A stretch of DNA of 64,000 nucleotides from Anolis sagrei (Eukaryota; Chordata; Lepidosauria; Squamata; Anolidae). Shown here one piece after another: positions 56,110-64,000 of this stretch (positions are counted from its first letter, which is position 1; the number at the start of each line of letters is the position of its first letter). The notes beneath the pieces were generated by a model. That model searched no databases. It was not told the DNA's origin and worked only from the letters and a program-made list of their open reading frames with translations. The translations under genes and the position numbers were made by a program. The stretch lies in contig NC_090022.1 in NCBI RefSeq assembly GCF_037176765.1, positions 175,606,117 to 175,670,116 of the forward strand, given 5' to 3'.

Positions 56110-59100
56110 GGGAGCTATTCTCTCTCCTCTATATAACATCTATATGCAACCGCTTGCCCGACTGGTGCAGAGCTTTGGGCTTGAGTGTCACCAGTACGCT
56201 GATGACACTCAGCTCATTCTGAGGATGGAGGGCCGGCCGGACTCTGTACCCGGAAATTTCCGTCAGTGTCTTGAGGTCGTTACTGGATGGTTGCATGCCA
56301 GAAGGTTGAGGGTGAATCCAGCAAAGACGGAGATCCTTTGGCTGGGCCATCCGGGTGGGAGGGAGATCCAGCTGCCTACCCTGGATGGCGAGACACTATA
56401 TCCGTCATCTTCTGTAAAAAGCCTTGGTGTCTTATTGGACCCTCTGCTCACAATGGAGGCCCAGGTCTCTGCTGTGAGCAGATCTGCGTTTTTCCACCTA
56501 CGTCAGGCTAGGCAACTGGCTCCCTTCCTATCTAGGAACGACCTGGCTATGGTGATCCAGGCGACGGTCATCTCGAGGCTTGACTACTGTAACACCCTCT
56601 ATATTGGCCTTCCTTTGTCAGTGATCTGGAAACTGAAGCTGGTGCAAAATGCGGCAGCTCATCTTCTCACCGGGGTGCCGGCGAGGTGTCGTATTACCTC
56701 AATTCTACAACAGCTGCACTGGCTTCCGATTGAGTACCAGATTACTTTCAAGGTGCTGTTACTAACCTTTAAGGCCTTATATGGTCTGGGGCCGGCGTAC
56801 CTGAGGGCCCGCTTATCCACCTACCAACCCCAGAGATTACTTTGGTCCGAGGACCAAAATTTGCTTGAAGTCCTCAACATCCGGACTTATCATCTGTCCT
56901 CTACTAAGTAGAGAGCCTTCTCGATTGTGGCCCCTTACTTATGGAATGCCTTGCCAGTTGAAACCCAAACCATCCGAGAGCTACTTGCCTGTAAAGCCTG
57001 TAAAACCTTTCTTTTCCGACAAGCTTTCGATGGGTGAATAACTCGGGACTATGTCGGTTCTCATTTTTATTGTATTTTAAAGTTGGTTGTATTGTTTTAA
57101 TCTACTGCTGTAAACCGCTCCGAGCGAAATTGAGAGTGGTGGTATACAAGTCAAATAAATAAATAAATAATCTTTATTTCTACCCGCCACCATCTCCCTG
57201 ATAGGGGACTCAGAGCACCTCACATGGGGCCAAGCCTGGACAATATAATACAGCAATAAAATCAAAACATATACAAACAACAACAACATCAAAATAACAT
57301 TAAAAGAAAAAAAATCTTAAGATAAATATAGTAAGCTCCAGGGGATCCCTGGAAAGGCCTTCATTGTCATGCTTCTGGTTATGGGCTGCCTGCACCTCTT
57401 TTCCCACCAGCCACTACATGGCCATGTTAGGTGGAAATGATCAACATTTTCTAATGTTACACCATTAAGCTGTATCACTGGCATTGGAGAGGGGTTGGCT
57501 GGTGACTGCTGGAACAGAACCTTGGTTTTTTCAATGTTCAGTGACAAGCCAAGCTTCTCGTATGCTTCTGCAAAGGTGTTTAGAGTGGCTTGTAGATCAT
57601 CTTCAGAATGATCACAGACGACATACTGGAGTTCTATAACAGATAACAGATGTTGTTGTAACCTTGGTTTTGGCTTTCAGTCTGCTGAGGTTGAATATCT
57701 TGCCATCTGTCAGATAGATGATTTCCACTCCGGTGGGAAGCTTCCCACCAACAAGGTGAAGTATCATAGTGATGAAGATGGAGAATAAAGTTGGGCCAAT
57801 AACACATCCCTGTTTGACACCGGATTCCACCTTAAATGGGTCACTTTGGAAGCCATTGCTGACCAAAACTGTTAGAAAATGTTGATCATTTCTGCTACCT
57901 TGGCAGCCACCTCTCCACCAAAGTCAACATCAACACCAAAACACAACACCGCTTGAGCTCTGCGAGCACAGCATTTTTCCGAATGAAGCAGAGAGTGTTT
58001 GAGGACCGGGACATCTGTAGGGAGACCAAGGTGCTTGTTTATAGAGCTATTGTCCTCCTAACCCTGCTATATGCCTGTGAGACGTGGACTGTCTACAGAC
58101 GTCACATGCAACTCCTGGAACGATTCCATCAGCGCTGCCTCCGGAAAATCCTGCAAATCTCTTGGGAAGACAAGCGGACAAACGTCAGCGTGCTGGAAGA
58201 AGCAAAGACCACCAGCATTGAAGTGATGGTCCTCCGCCACCAACTCCGCTGGACCAGCCACGTTGTCCGGATGCCCGACCACCGTCTCCCAAAGCAGTTG
58301 CCCTACTCTGAACTCAAGAACGGAAAAGGGAATGTTGGAGGACAGGAAAAGAGATTTAAAGATGGGCTCAAAGCCAACCTTAAAAACTCTGGCATAGACA
58401 TTGAGAACTGGGAAGCCCTGGCCCTTGACCGCTCCAGCTGGAGGTCAGCTGTGACCCCAGTGCTGCAGAATTTGAGGAGACACGAACGGAGGGCAAAAGG
58501 GAGAAGCGTGCCAAGAGGAAGGTGCGTCAAGCCAACCCCGACCGAGACCGCCTTCCACCTGGAAACCCATGCCCTCACTGCGGAAGAAGATGCAGAGCAA
58601 GAATAGGGCTCCACAGCCACATACGGACCCACAAGAATATTGGAAGACAATCATCCTCGGGAAACGAGGGATCACCTAAGTATGTTAGGTGAAAGCAGCA
58701 ACAAACAGATGGGTTTGGAGAGGATGAGGGTCATTATTGTACAAGGGAGGTGTTGAATTCTATGAGTAACCTTCACAGGGTGTCCTTCGCCCTGCTCCGG
58801 TCACAGAGGTGGGGTCTAATGGGTGGGAGAGCCAAAAACGGAGGCTGTGTACGTGCAAACGAGCCATGCTATTTATGAGGATGCCAATTCCGACCTCTTG
58901 CCCCAAGCTCAGACTGGGGACAGTCCATGAACCCAAGAGGCAACAGAGATGTTTTTCAGGTTTCTATATCTGCAGCAAACAAGGGAACCTTGCAGCTCCA
59001 AACACAAGCAGAGGGAGAGAAAGGAGGAACCCTTCCACTCAGTGTGTGCGCTGAAGCAGCTGGGCTCCTAGATAAGCTTCCCTGGCAGCTCTTCCCAAAC

Positions 59101-59580
59101 CCTCCCCAGCTCAGAACAGCTTGTTCTGATGTCGCCTTCGCTGCTTGCTATTGTACGTCACACACACCCACAGCAGAGTTCAAACATGGGAGGGAGGAGA
59201 GGATAGGCATCGCACCAGACTTTCTGAAACTGGCTCAGTTTGCCGGTTCAGGATAAACAACACAAAGAACATAGAGTGCCCCACAAAGGAACCACCGCTG
59301 GGAAGGAACCGGGAGTTCTAATAAGCACCTCCCAAAACTGGAAAGAAGAAATTCCTCTGTTCCTATTGTCAGCCAACCCACACATATGTCCTCAAATCAG
59401 CTAACAACAAGGAGAGAAAGAATGTGTGTGCATACACACACACTAACATACCGTCACATCTTTGTAGAGATGGATTGGATCATAATCAATGTCGTTGCTG
59501 ATGAAGAAATCATTGGCTACGGCCAGGAGGGTCATTTCAGACAGAGAAAAGATGTCCATAAATTGCTTTATGGCTGGACC
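39381..59580 (-). CDS. NT5DC2: NT5DC2-type HAD 5'-nucleotidase domain protein, C-terminal 343 codons (9 exons; 5' part outside window)
   Basis: Exons in transcript order are 59580-59452, 51930-51870, 48763-48661, 48529-48428, 45559-45478, 44976-44890, 44728-44588, 43977-43913 and 39642-39381. They sum to 1032 nt in one frame and end in TAA. The protein belongs to the cN-II-like HAD family. Visible motifs are LFLITNS (HAD motif II), the [11 protein letters not shown] block, and [10 protein letters not shown] with its GD and SD pair (HAD motif IV). The tail [20 protein letters not shown], then [15 protein letters not shown], matches my recollection of the NT5DC2 C-terminus. Motif I (the DxD nucleophile) should lie in exons beyond 59.6 kb, which are not in the window. 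Family members are inferred hydrolases of nucleoside monophosphates. The gene could be NT5DC2 or a close paralogue. No break was seen. Confidence 0.88.
39715..40135 (-). mobile_element. CR1-clade LINE 3' end, copy 1 of a tandem pair
   Basis: The - strand encodes [20 protein letters not shown] and [15 protein letters not shown], with the tail at 39725-39750. Confidence 0.82.
40136..40735 (-). mobile_element. CR1-clade LINE 3' end, copy 2 of a tandem pair
   Basis: The - strand encodes [37 protein letters not shown] and the GHLSGVL end. Its own ctatgattctatg tail abuts copy 1. Confidence 0.82.
40740..42071. other. NT5DC intron, unassigned part
   Basis: No exon or repeat was recognised. An open frame at 41584-41877 shows no motif. 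Confidence 0.4.
42080..42301. mobile_element. Family R element reduced to two arms (hairpin)
   Basis: Two arms of about 100 bp meet at a spacer of about 10 bp. CTTACATT is repeated at 42072-42079 and 42302-42309. Confidence 0.8.
42330..42535 (+). mobile_element. L2-type 3' tail with an (AAGT)n expansion
   Basis: ttgggcttggccttatgtaa is followed by six AAGT units, then gccgccccgagtcccc and aaataaag(ttg)n. Confidence 0.65.
42558..42573. repeat. Poly(C) run
   Basis: Sixteen consecutive C. Confidence 0.9.
42624..42776. mobile_element. Palindromic MITE, family B
   Basis: ggccccttctacactgccat and its near complement tatggcagtgtagaagaagc bound a palindromic centre. A fragment of the same type lies at 43473-43542. 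Confidence 0.7.
42857..42953. repeat. (GGAA)n-(GGGA)n tract
   Basis: About 97 bp of purine-only tetramers on the + strand shift from GGAA to GGGA. Confidence 0.95.
42960..43472. other. NT5DC intron, unassigned part
   Basis: No feature was recognised. Confidence 0.4.
43473..43542. mobile_element. Palindromic MITE, family B, fragment
   Basis: gtctacacagccatataatc and atatggcagtgtagaagggg are inverted. Confidence 0.55.
43543..43912. other. NT5DC intron, unassigned part
   Basis: No feature was recognised. Confidence 0.4.
43913..43977 (-). CDS. NT5DC2: NT5DC exon h
   Basis: The acceptor is aaaag and the donor gtatc. The 65-nt exon encodes [20 protein letters not shown], then L and a split Arg codon. 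Confidence 0.9.
44158..44341. mobile_element. Palindromic MITE, family D
   Basis: ccgtatattccggcatataa and ttatatgccagaatatactg are inverted. The interior repeats cgtataagacgaccc. Confidence 0.7.
44588..44728 (-). CDS. NT5DC2: NT5DC exon g
   Basis: The acceptor is ttgcag and the donor gtgag. The 141-nt exon encodes [18 protein letters not shown] and [17 protein letters not shown]. Confidence 0.92.
44890..44976 (-). CDS. NT5DC2: NT5DC exon f (HAD motif IV)
   Basis: The acceptor is attag and the donor gtgag. The 87-nt phase 0-0 exon encodes [16 protein letters not shown] and [13 protein letters not shown], the metal-binding loop. Confidence 0.92.
45169..45258 (+). mobile_element. Family R element, partial left arm
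   Basis: ttgtcgaaggttttaatggc to ggcattctctcctgacag; the rest is absent. Confidence 0.65.
45478..45559 (-). CDS. NT5DC2: NT5DC exon e
   Basis: The acceptor is ccttag and the donor gtaag. The 82-nt exon encodes [20 protein letters not shown] and KGQVYKQ. Confidence 0.9.
45835..46192 (+). mobile_element. hAT-type MITE, family C, complete
   Basis: The ends CAGTGGTTCCCAACCTG and GGTTGGGAACCACTG are inverted. CTCTAGGT/GTCTAGGT lie at 45827-45834 and 46193-46200. Confidence 0.88.
46201..46765. other. NT5DC intron, unassigned part
   Basis: It contains a 21-bp direct duplication (ttattacacgtcagtgcaag plus t, near 46467-46511) and a 19-G run at 46576-46594. Nothing else was recognised. Confidence 0.5.
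46774..47136 (-). mobile_element. hAT-type MITE, family A
   Basis: CTCTAAAC/CTCTAGAC lie at 46766-46773 and 47137-47144. The interior is the reverse complement of the 3646 copy. Confidence 0.85.
47145..47509. other. NT5DC intron, unassigned part
   Basis: No feature was recognised. Confidence 0.4.
47510..48304 (+). mobile_element. LINE 3' end with C-terminal zinc finger, (AAGT)n tail
   Basis: The frame 47595-48074 encodes [39 protein letters not shown] and [15 protein letters not shown] stop then precedes a second frame with [19 protein letters not shown]. It ends in about six AAGT units. The LINE clade was not settled. Confidence 0.75.
48428..48529 (-). CDS. NT5DC2: NT5DC exon d
   Basis: The acceptor is cctag and the donor gtgag, 131 bp from exon c. 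It encodes [19 protein letters not shown] and QADKPHFFN. Confidence 0.92.
48661..48763 (-). CDS. NT5DC2: NT5DC exon c (HAD motif II)
   Basis: The acceptor is tttacag and the donor gtaag. The 103-nt exon encodes [17 protein letters not shown] and [17 protein letters not shown] supplies the motif II Thr/Ser. Confidence 0.92.
48764..49025. other. NT5DC intron, unassigned part
   Basis: No feature was recognised. Confidence 0.4.
49035..49955 (+). mobile_element. Family R element (left half) interrupted by a hAT/Helitron chimera
   Basis: It runs from gtattgtcgaaggctttc to ccgtggaatgaccagg, ending in the middle of the family consensus. AATGAAGAT is repeated at 49026-49034 and 49956-49964. Confidence 0.75.
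49113..49840 (+). mobile_element. hAT-ended chimera with Helitron-derived interior, copy 1
   Basis: The ends are CAGTGGTTCTCAACCTGG and AAGGTTGAGAAACACTG. TTCTAGAG is repeated at 49105-49112 and 49841-49848. The interior at about 49200-49610 matches the Helitrons. Confidence 0.8.
49965..50441. other. NT5DC intron, unassigned part
   Basis: No feature was recognised. Confidence 0.4.
50442..50767 (-). mobile_element. tRNA-headed SINE (type 1), full length
   Basis: On the - strand it starts gggagcccctggtggcgcag, followed by a box B-like ggttcgattctag, and ends with cctttatc. It is the reference copy for the interrupted SINE at 845. Confidence 0.8.
50768..50822. repeat. (TATG)n/(CA)n simple repeat
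   Basis: Alternating TATGTG and CACATA words run into a CA run. Confidence 0.85.
50825..51474. mobile_element. Mariner-type fold-back element with about 300-bp inverted arms
   Basis: The ends caggcagtcctcaactt and gggactgcctg are flanked by TA on both sides. The arms (for example gaaatcttctgaacagaggc, and gttcagaagatttcacctca) are inverted throughout. There is no transposase. Confidence 0.78.
51477..51869. other. NT5DC intron, unassigned part
   Basis: No feature was recognised. Confidence 0.4.
51870..51930 (-). CDS. NT5DC2: NT5DC exon b
   Basis: The acceptor is caacag and the donor gtgag. The 61-nt exon encodes [20 protein letters not shown]. Confidence 0.9.
52160..52882 (+). mobile_element. 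hAT-ended chimera with Helitron-derived interior, copy 2
   Basis: TACTTGAT is repeated at 52152-52159 and 52883-52890. It has the same end-interior junctions as the 49113 copy. Confidence 0.82.
53095..53605 (+). mobile_element. L2-clade LINE 3' end
   Basis: The frame 53105-53371 encodes [17 protein letters not shown] and [20 protein letters not shown]. The tail is ccggtctgagtccc then aaataaataa. Confidence 0.8.
53606..54717. other. NT5DC intron, unassigned part
   Basis: Low-complexity stretches but no gene or repeat terminus was recognised. Confidence 0.4.
54718..55278 (-). mobile_element. Complete non-autonomous Helitron
   Basis: The - strand 5' TCTATATAAATAGAAATG starts at 55278, and the 3' hairpin plus CTAG is at 54721-54718. 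A and T flank it as expected. Confidence 0.85.
55485..55600 (+). mobile_element. CR1-clade LINE end fragment
   Basis: It encodes [20 protein letters not shown]. Confidence 0.7.
55601..55912 (+). mobile_element. L2-clade LINE 3' end
   Basis: It encodes [14 protein letters not shown] and [20 protein letters not shown], with the tail gccctgagtccc and aaataaataa. A short CR1-like tail (55913-55950) follows. Confidence 0.75.
56073..56109. repeat. (AAT)n microsatellite
   Basis: A pure AAT run upstream of the L2 copy. Confidence 0.9.
56110..57168 (+). mobile_element. L2-clade LINE with reverse transcriptase catalytic box
   Basis: The open frame 56144-56911 (255 codons) encodes [12 protein letters not shown] (catalytic YADD), [32 protein letters not shown] and [15 protein letters not shown]. 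The closing signature follows in another frame ([12 protein letters not shown]), so one frame change lies near 56905. The tail is ccgctccgagcg then aaataaat. The 5' part is missing. Confidence 0.85.
57170..57320 (-). mobile_element. L2-type 3' tail, reverse
   Basis: aataatctttatttctaccc, then gggactcagagcacctcaca. Confidence 0.6.
57433..57866 (-). mobile_element. Inverted 5' part of a LINE
   Basis: The - strand encodes reverse transcriptase pieces: [45 protein letters not shown] and [11 protein letters not shown]. Confidence 0.72.
57867..58685 (+). mobile_element. 3' part of the same LINE, opposite orientation
   Basis: It begins [16 protein letters not shown], runs through [20 protein letters not shown]-type sequence (57953-58606) and ends with a zinc finger [19 protein letters not shown] in a shifted frame near 58565-58620. 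It is the same family as 47510. Confidence 0.78.
58690..59451. other. NT5DC intron, unassigned part
   Basis: No repeat or exon was recognised before exon a. Confidence 0.4.
59452..59580 (-). CDS. NT5DC2: NT5DC exon a (first one in window)
   Basis: The acceptor is ttttcag and the donor gtatg. The 129-nt phase 0-0 exon encodes [20 protein letters not shown] through HLYKDVT. It is preceded on this strand only by repeats up to the window edge. Confidence 0.88.
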
Positions 59581-59649
59581 CTGAAAAGAGGAAGGCACAA
59601 AAAGAATTGGGGACATTGGATATTTTCCTTTTTAGAAAACTGTTCCCAT

Positions 59650-61108
59650 CATCACCTTATTACTATTTAAAATATTTTTTAATTATTTTATCATGGTTCA
59701 ATACATTTGTTATACACTGTTTTACAGCAGATACATATTATTCAATACAACCTACCATATTTTAACTTTTGGCAACTAGTGTTATTTTTCTGCTTATACA
59801 TATTGTCTATCTCTCACCGCTGTGCTCCCCTCCCATGCCACGGTTTTTACACATCATCTGTCCAACATTTCAATTCTTCTTGTGGAGGTAACTTTCCTTC
59901 TTTCTTTTTTAATCCTTTTTCAATAAATTTTCTCCATACATCATCAAAATCACTTTGTTTCCATATACCTCTTGTAACTTTTAATATACATGTCAACTTA
60001 TCATTTATTGCCAATTTCCATACTTCCTTATACCACTCCTCTATTTGTATATTTATTTCTCTTTTCCAGTTCCTTGCTATAAGCAGTCTTGCTATTGTTA
60101 ATAAATTTGTTATCGCATCTTTATCCTCTTTTTTCAATTGTTTATTATTATATAATGATAATAAAGCTATACTAGGACTTCTTTCTATTTTAATGTTCAT
60201 TATATCCTCTATTTCTCTAAATACTGTATATAATCAAGTATAAGCCTAGTTTTTCAGCCCCTTTTTTAGGCTGAAAAAAATCCCCTTGGCTTATACTCGA
60301 GTCAAGGTTATTTATTATTTTACTCTGCTATTAGTATTATTTTTATTACATTTATTGTTTTGCTCTATTAATATTATTACATTTAGATTATTTTATTCTA
60401 TTATTACTTTTATTACATTTATTATTTTACTCTATTACCATTACATTTACATTATTTTACTGTATTATTATATTTATTGCATTTATTATTTTACTCTATT
60501 ATTGTTATTATTACATTTATTACTTTATTATTATTACTCTTATTATTAAATTTCATTATTTACTCTATTATTATTTTTATTACATGTTATTACATTTATT
60601 ATTTTATCTTGTCATTATAGGTAATAGGTAAGCACATTTACATTGAAGGTTAGAATAATGGTTGAATCAGAGTTGGGCAGTCTTATCTTAAATTACAGTT
60701 TTGTGTAAATACTCAAAAACATTTAACCTACTGATGATTACCAGTAGCAGCTGCTTTTCTCACCCTCGGCTTATACTCGAATCAACACGTTTTTCCATTT
60801 TTTTTTGTGGTAAAATTAGGTCCCTCGGCTTATATTTGAGTGGGCTTATACTTGAGTATATATGGTACTTTCCCCAAAAAGTTATTTACATATTTACATT
60901 GCCACCACATATGTATATATGTTCCTGATTTTTGACATCCTCTCCAGCAATTTTTTGAATAGTCTTTATTTATATTTGCTATTCCTACTGGTGTTAGGTA
61001 CAATTTCCATATTAACTTATAATAATTTCTTTTAACCCGTATTGATAATTTTTTTAGATGTCTTTGTCTCCATAATTGTTGCTACTCTATTTCATCTTAT
61101 TACTAAAA
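59650..61108 (-). mobile_element. L1-clade LINE 3' end, split by a MITE
   Basis: The open - frame 60200-59847 encodes LLTIARLLIARNWKREI, EEWYKEVWKLAINDKLTC and FDDVWRKFIEKGLKKK, the L1 ORF2 C-terminus. Further L1-like sequence lies at 60869-61108. Confidence 0.72.
60222..60868. mobile_element. MITE with tataatcaagtataagcc ends and an expanded AT-rich core
   Basis: The inverted ends (tcaagtataagcc, and ggcttatacttga) bound about 300 bp of imperfect attattttactct repeats. It is inserted in the L1. Confidence 0.7.
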
Positions 61109-61111
61109 GTA

Positions 61112-61680
61112 CTAGCTGTCCCTGCCACGACTTGCTGTGGCCCACTCTGGTGGTCATGGGGGTTCTGTGTGGGAGGTTTGGCCCAATTCTATCGTTGGTG
61201 GGATTCAGAATGCTCTGTGATTGTAGGTGAACTACAAATCCCAGCAACTACAACTCCCAAATGTCAAGATACTATTTTCCCCAAATTCCACCAGTGTTCA
61301 CATTTGGGCATATTGAGTCTTCATGCCAAATTTGGTCCAGATCCATCATTGTTTGAGTCCACAGTGCTCTCTGGATATAGGTGAACTACAACTCCAAAAC
61401 CAAAGGACACTGCCCGCCAGTATTTTCTGTTGGTCATGGGAGAACTGTGTGCCAAGTTTGGTTCAATTCCATCGTTGGTGGGGTTCAGAATGCTCTGTGA
61501 TTGTAGTTGAACTATAAATCCCAGCAAGTACAACTCCCAAATGAGAAAATCAATCTTTTTGAGTGAAGGACATACAATGGGTTGTTAGGTGTCTTGTGTC
61601 CAAATTTGGTGTCAATTCATCCAGTGATTTTTGAGTTATGTTAATCCCACAAACGAACATTACATTTTTATTTATATAGA
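61112..61680 (-). mobile_element. Complete non-autonomous Helitron
   Basis: The - strand 5' TCTATATAAATAAAAATG starts at 61680 and the 3' CTAG is at 61115-61112. Confidence 0.85.
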
Positions 61681-62305
61681 TGGGATTTATTGAGTTCCTC
61701 AATCTGAAGCAATTTCTGTGCAAGATAGCACAGAGGTTAATTCAATCCAGGCCCCAGATTTCTATATATTTTTCTGCTATTTTTCTATGGCAAAAACCAT
61801 TCTCAAAATAGCTTACAGCAACAACATGGAATTGAATGAGAAATAACAACCTTTCCAAGCAATTTAAAAACAACCACAACTCAAAACGTAAACTGTCAGA
61901 TAACTAGGCAAAACATATCAGCATAATAACATATATTATCAGCATAATAACATTAAAATGATTGACTAATAGCTCACATTATGGCCCCGCAAAACAGATA
62001 TACCAAAAGTAAAGAAATTAAAAAATCCAATCAGCATCCAAAATAAGACATTTTATCCCAAGCTAAATGCTGTTCCAGCTACAAACTCGTTCACCATAAC
62101 ACCCTCCGCAGTTATCCATCATTATGAAAGTCAACATGGAAGCAGCCTTGGGAAAGTCAACAGGGAAACTGCCACCATTCTCCCGTCTGAGAGAATGGTG
62201 GCATCCAAATGCAATCAATCAATCAAATCAAATAAACATGCAAGTTGACAGAGACAACCTGGATCTCAGGCAAGGAATGAATAGGTGGCAAGAAGACACA
62301 GAAAT
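61681..62305. other. Unassigned DNA upstream of the NT5DC exons
   Basis: None of the missing NT5DC N-terminal exons (such as the DxD motif exon) was recognised here. Confidence 0.45.
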
Positions 62306-62480
62306 TAATAATAATAATAATAATAATAACAACTTTATTTGTATCTCCATCTCCCCAAGGGGACTCAGAGCAGTTCCCAGGTAACATCACAAAACATACA
62401 AAAACAACAACAAAAAAACAACATAACCCTAAGATTAACAAAACAAAATATAAGCATAAAAATTGTCGCCATAACACACA
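62306..62480 (-). mobile_element. (AAT)n and L2-type 3' tail, reverse
   Basis: An AAT run, then caactttatttgtatctcca and gggactcagagcagttccc. Confidence 0.6.
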
Positions 62481-62818
62481 TATATTAAAAGTAATCCTGC
62501 CTTAGATATATTGCAGAGCTTTGAAAAGTTATTTTTCTGGACAATCAGAGGCCTTTTGTTTGAGACGTCATAAACCAAAAGAAGTAAATTTTCAAAGCTC
62601 TGTATACAAACCACATAGGGTTCGCAAGTTAATGGAAAAGCTGCAGCTATACCATCTGGTCTTGATTTCCTCTTCCCACTTCCACCTTATTCCTGAGAGA
62701 AAAACTGTATAGTATTTCAAATGACTATTTTGGCACTGTGATTTTTGTTATCTGGATTAACATTAAATAGCAACTGTGTGAGAGATCTAAATAGTATTGG
62801 GAACATAGCATATTGGCG
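62481..62818. other. Unassigned DNA
   Basis: No feature was recognised. Confidence 0.4.
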
Positions 62819-63111
62819 TAACCATTTCCTTCTCGGTGGTGGCCCCCCACCTGTGGAATTCTCTCCCTGGAGAAATTAGGTCACCTCATCCCTCCTCTCC
62901 TTTAGAGGGAAATTGAAAACGTGGATGTGGGACCGGGCCTTTGGGTAATCTTGCAGACTTGACGAGGACAATGTCAACAATAGCTATGGAAATGGAATAT
63001 GGACAAGCAGAATGGAGTCTCCAATTATAGAACCTGGTGGGACAACGGCCACTAGACTGGCTTTCTTTCCTAGTGGATTTTATTATATTAACTTAAGGTT
63101 TTAATTATTTA
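62819..63111 (+). mobile_element. L2-clade LINE 3' fragment
   Basis: It encodes VVAPHLWNSLPGEI and then a short 3' region, cut off by the Helitron. Confidence 0.65.
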
Positions 63112-64000
63112 CTAGCCGTCCCCTGCCACGCGTTGCTGTGGCCCAGTCTGGTGATCTGGAAAATAAAGTAATGGTTTGTAATAAATGTAATTCCTTTATG
63201 CTTGTGGGTAAACAGTATTTCTTGCTTTTTCTTTGTCAGTGTTGATGTGGAGATTGTTTGGTTTGCCTACTCTGGAACATGCGACATATAATTGTCCTTC
63301 TGTAGGGGTCCCTTTCAAATCTATGATACTATATCTGTGTGTGTGTGAATCATATCTATCTATCTATATCTATGTATGGCTGGATGGCTCTTTGTCAGGA
63401 GGACTTTGATTACGTTTTCTTGCCCTGGTGAAGGGATTGGATTGGATGGCCTTAAGAATTTTCTGTTGGTCATGGGGGTTCTGTGTGGGAAGTTTGGCCC
63501 GATTCTGTTGTTCGTGGGGTTCTGAATGCTCTTTGATTGTAGGTGAACTGTGAATCCCAGTGACTACAACTCCCAAATGTCAAGGTCTATTTTCCCCAAA
63601 CTCCATCTGTGTTCATATTTGGGCGTATTGAGTGCTTGTGCCAAGTTTGGTCCAGATCCATCATTGTTTGAGTCCACAGTGCTCTCTGGATGTAGGTGAA
63701 CTACAATTCCCAAACTGAAGGTCAATGCCCACCAAACCCTTCTAGTGTTGTCTGTAGGTCATGGGAGTTCTGTGTGCCAAGTTTGGTTCAATTCCATCGT
63801 TGGTGGAGTTCAGAATGCTCTTTTATTGTAGGTGAACTATAAATCCCAGCAACTACAACTCCCAAGTGACAAAATCATACTTTTTTGAGTGATGGTCACT
63901 CCTTGTGTTGTGAGACATTTTGTTGACAAATTTGGTGTGATTTCATTTGTTGGTTCTTTTGTTTTTAAGTTACTCATTATGCACAGAGCATTTATATATA
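63112..64000 (-). mobile_element. Long-version Helitron, runs to or past the window edge
   Basis: The 3' CTAG at 63115-63112 is preceded by the hairpin. The extra segment at about 63160-63440 matches 28440-28735. The 5' TC end is not seen. Confidence 0.75.

Noticed and set aside
59581-64000. Missing N-terminal exons of the NT5DC gene
   Set aside because: I searched by eye for the DxDYTL-type motif and neighbouring exons. The stretch is repeats and unassigned DNA, so they are likely beyond the window.

Overview
This is vertebrate nuclear DNA, most likely from a squamate (lizard-type) genome. The host genes are split into short exons with canonical GT/AG junctions. The intervening DNA is packed with squamate-style repeats: BovB/RTE, CR1, L2-clade, L1, R4/Dong-like and other LINEs, tRNA-headed SINEs, short Helitrons, hAT and mariner-type MITEs, and many (AAT)n tails. 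A species cannot be named from this alone. No bacterial, viral or organellar genes were seen.

Three protein-coding genes can be assembled exon by exon, and each joins in frame. (1) Emerin (EMD) lies on the + strand from 6104 to 19806: eight coding exons, 283 codons, an N-terminal LEM domain, a C-terminal membrane anchor and a poly(A) signal at 20169. (2) A FAM107-family actin-associated protein lies on the - strand from 37638 to 22823: four coding exons, 235 codons, with a predicted long N-terminus and a long C-terminal tail. (3) The C-terminal 343 codons of an NT5DC2-type HAD-family 5'-nucleotidase domain protein lie on the - strand from 59580 to 39381: nine exons, with the N-terminal exons off the right edge and a poly(A) signal at 38644. 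EMD and the FAM107 gene are convergent, with tails about 2.4 kb apart. FAM107 starts about 1 kb downstream of the 3' end of the NT5DC gene on the same strand.

Layout: 0-6 kb is repeats upstream of EMD. 6-20 kb is EMD, whose introns hold L2, L1 and CR1 copies, a young BovB copy with an open reverse transcriptase, Helitrons and a four-level nest of transposons. 20-23 kb is LINE debris between the convergent genes. 23-38 kb is FAM107 with large introns holding a CR1-derived tandem array, a SINE inside a Helitron, an R4-like LINE, and a Helitron carrying a 129-bp tandem array. 38.6-59.6 kb is the NT5DC gene, with hAT, mariner-like and LINE insertions. 59.6-64 kb is repeats only.

No new multi-gene system was found. 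The host-gene observation most worth following is a FAM107 paralogue sitting between emerin and an NT5DC gene, which fits an ancient duplicated block. The other notable observations concern transposon structure: repeated hAT target duplications centred on TCTAGA, a chimeric hAT/Helitron element, an inverted-repeat element with variable ends, two tandem arrays born from transposons, and a twin-primed LINE. Repeat family names come from recognising protein motifs, tails and termini by eye, and the edges of degraded copies are approximate.
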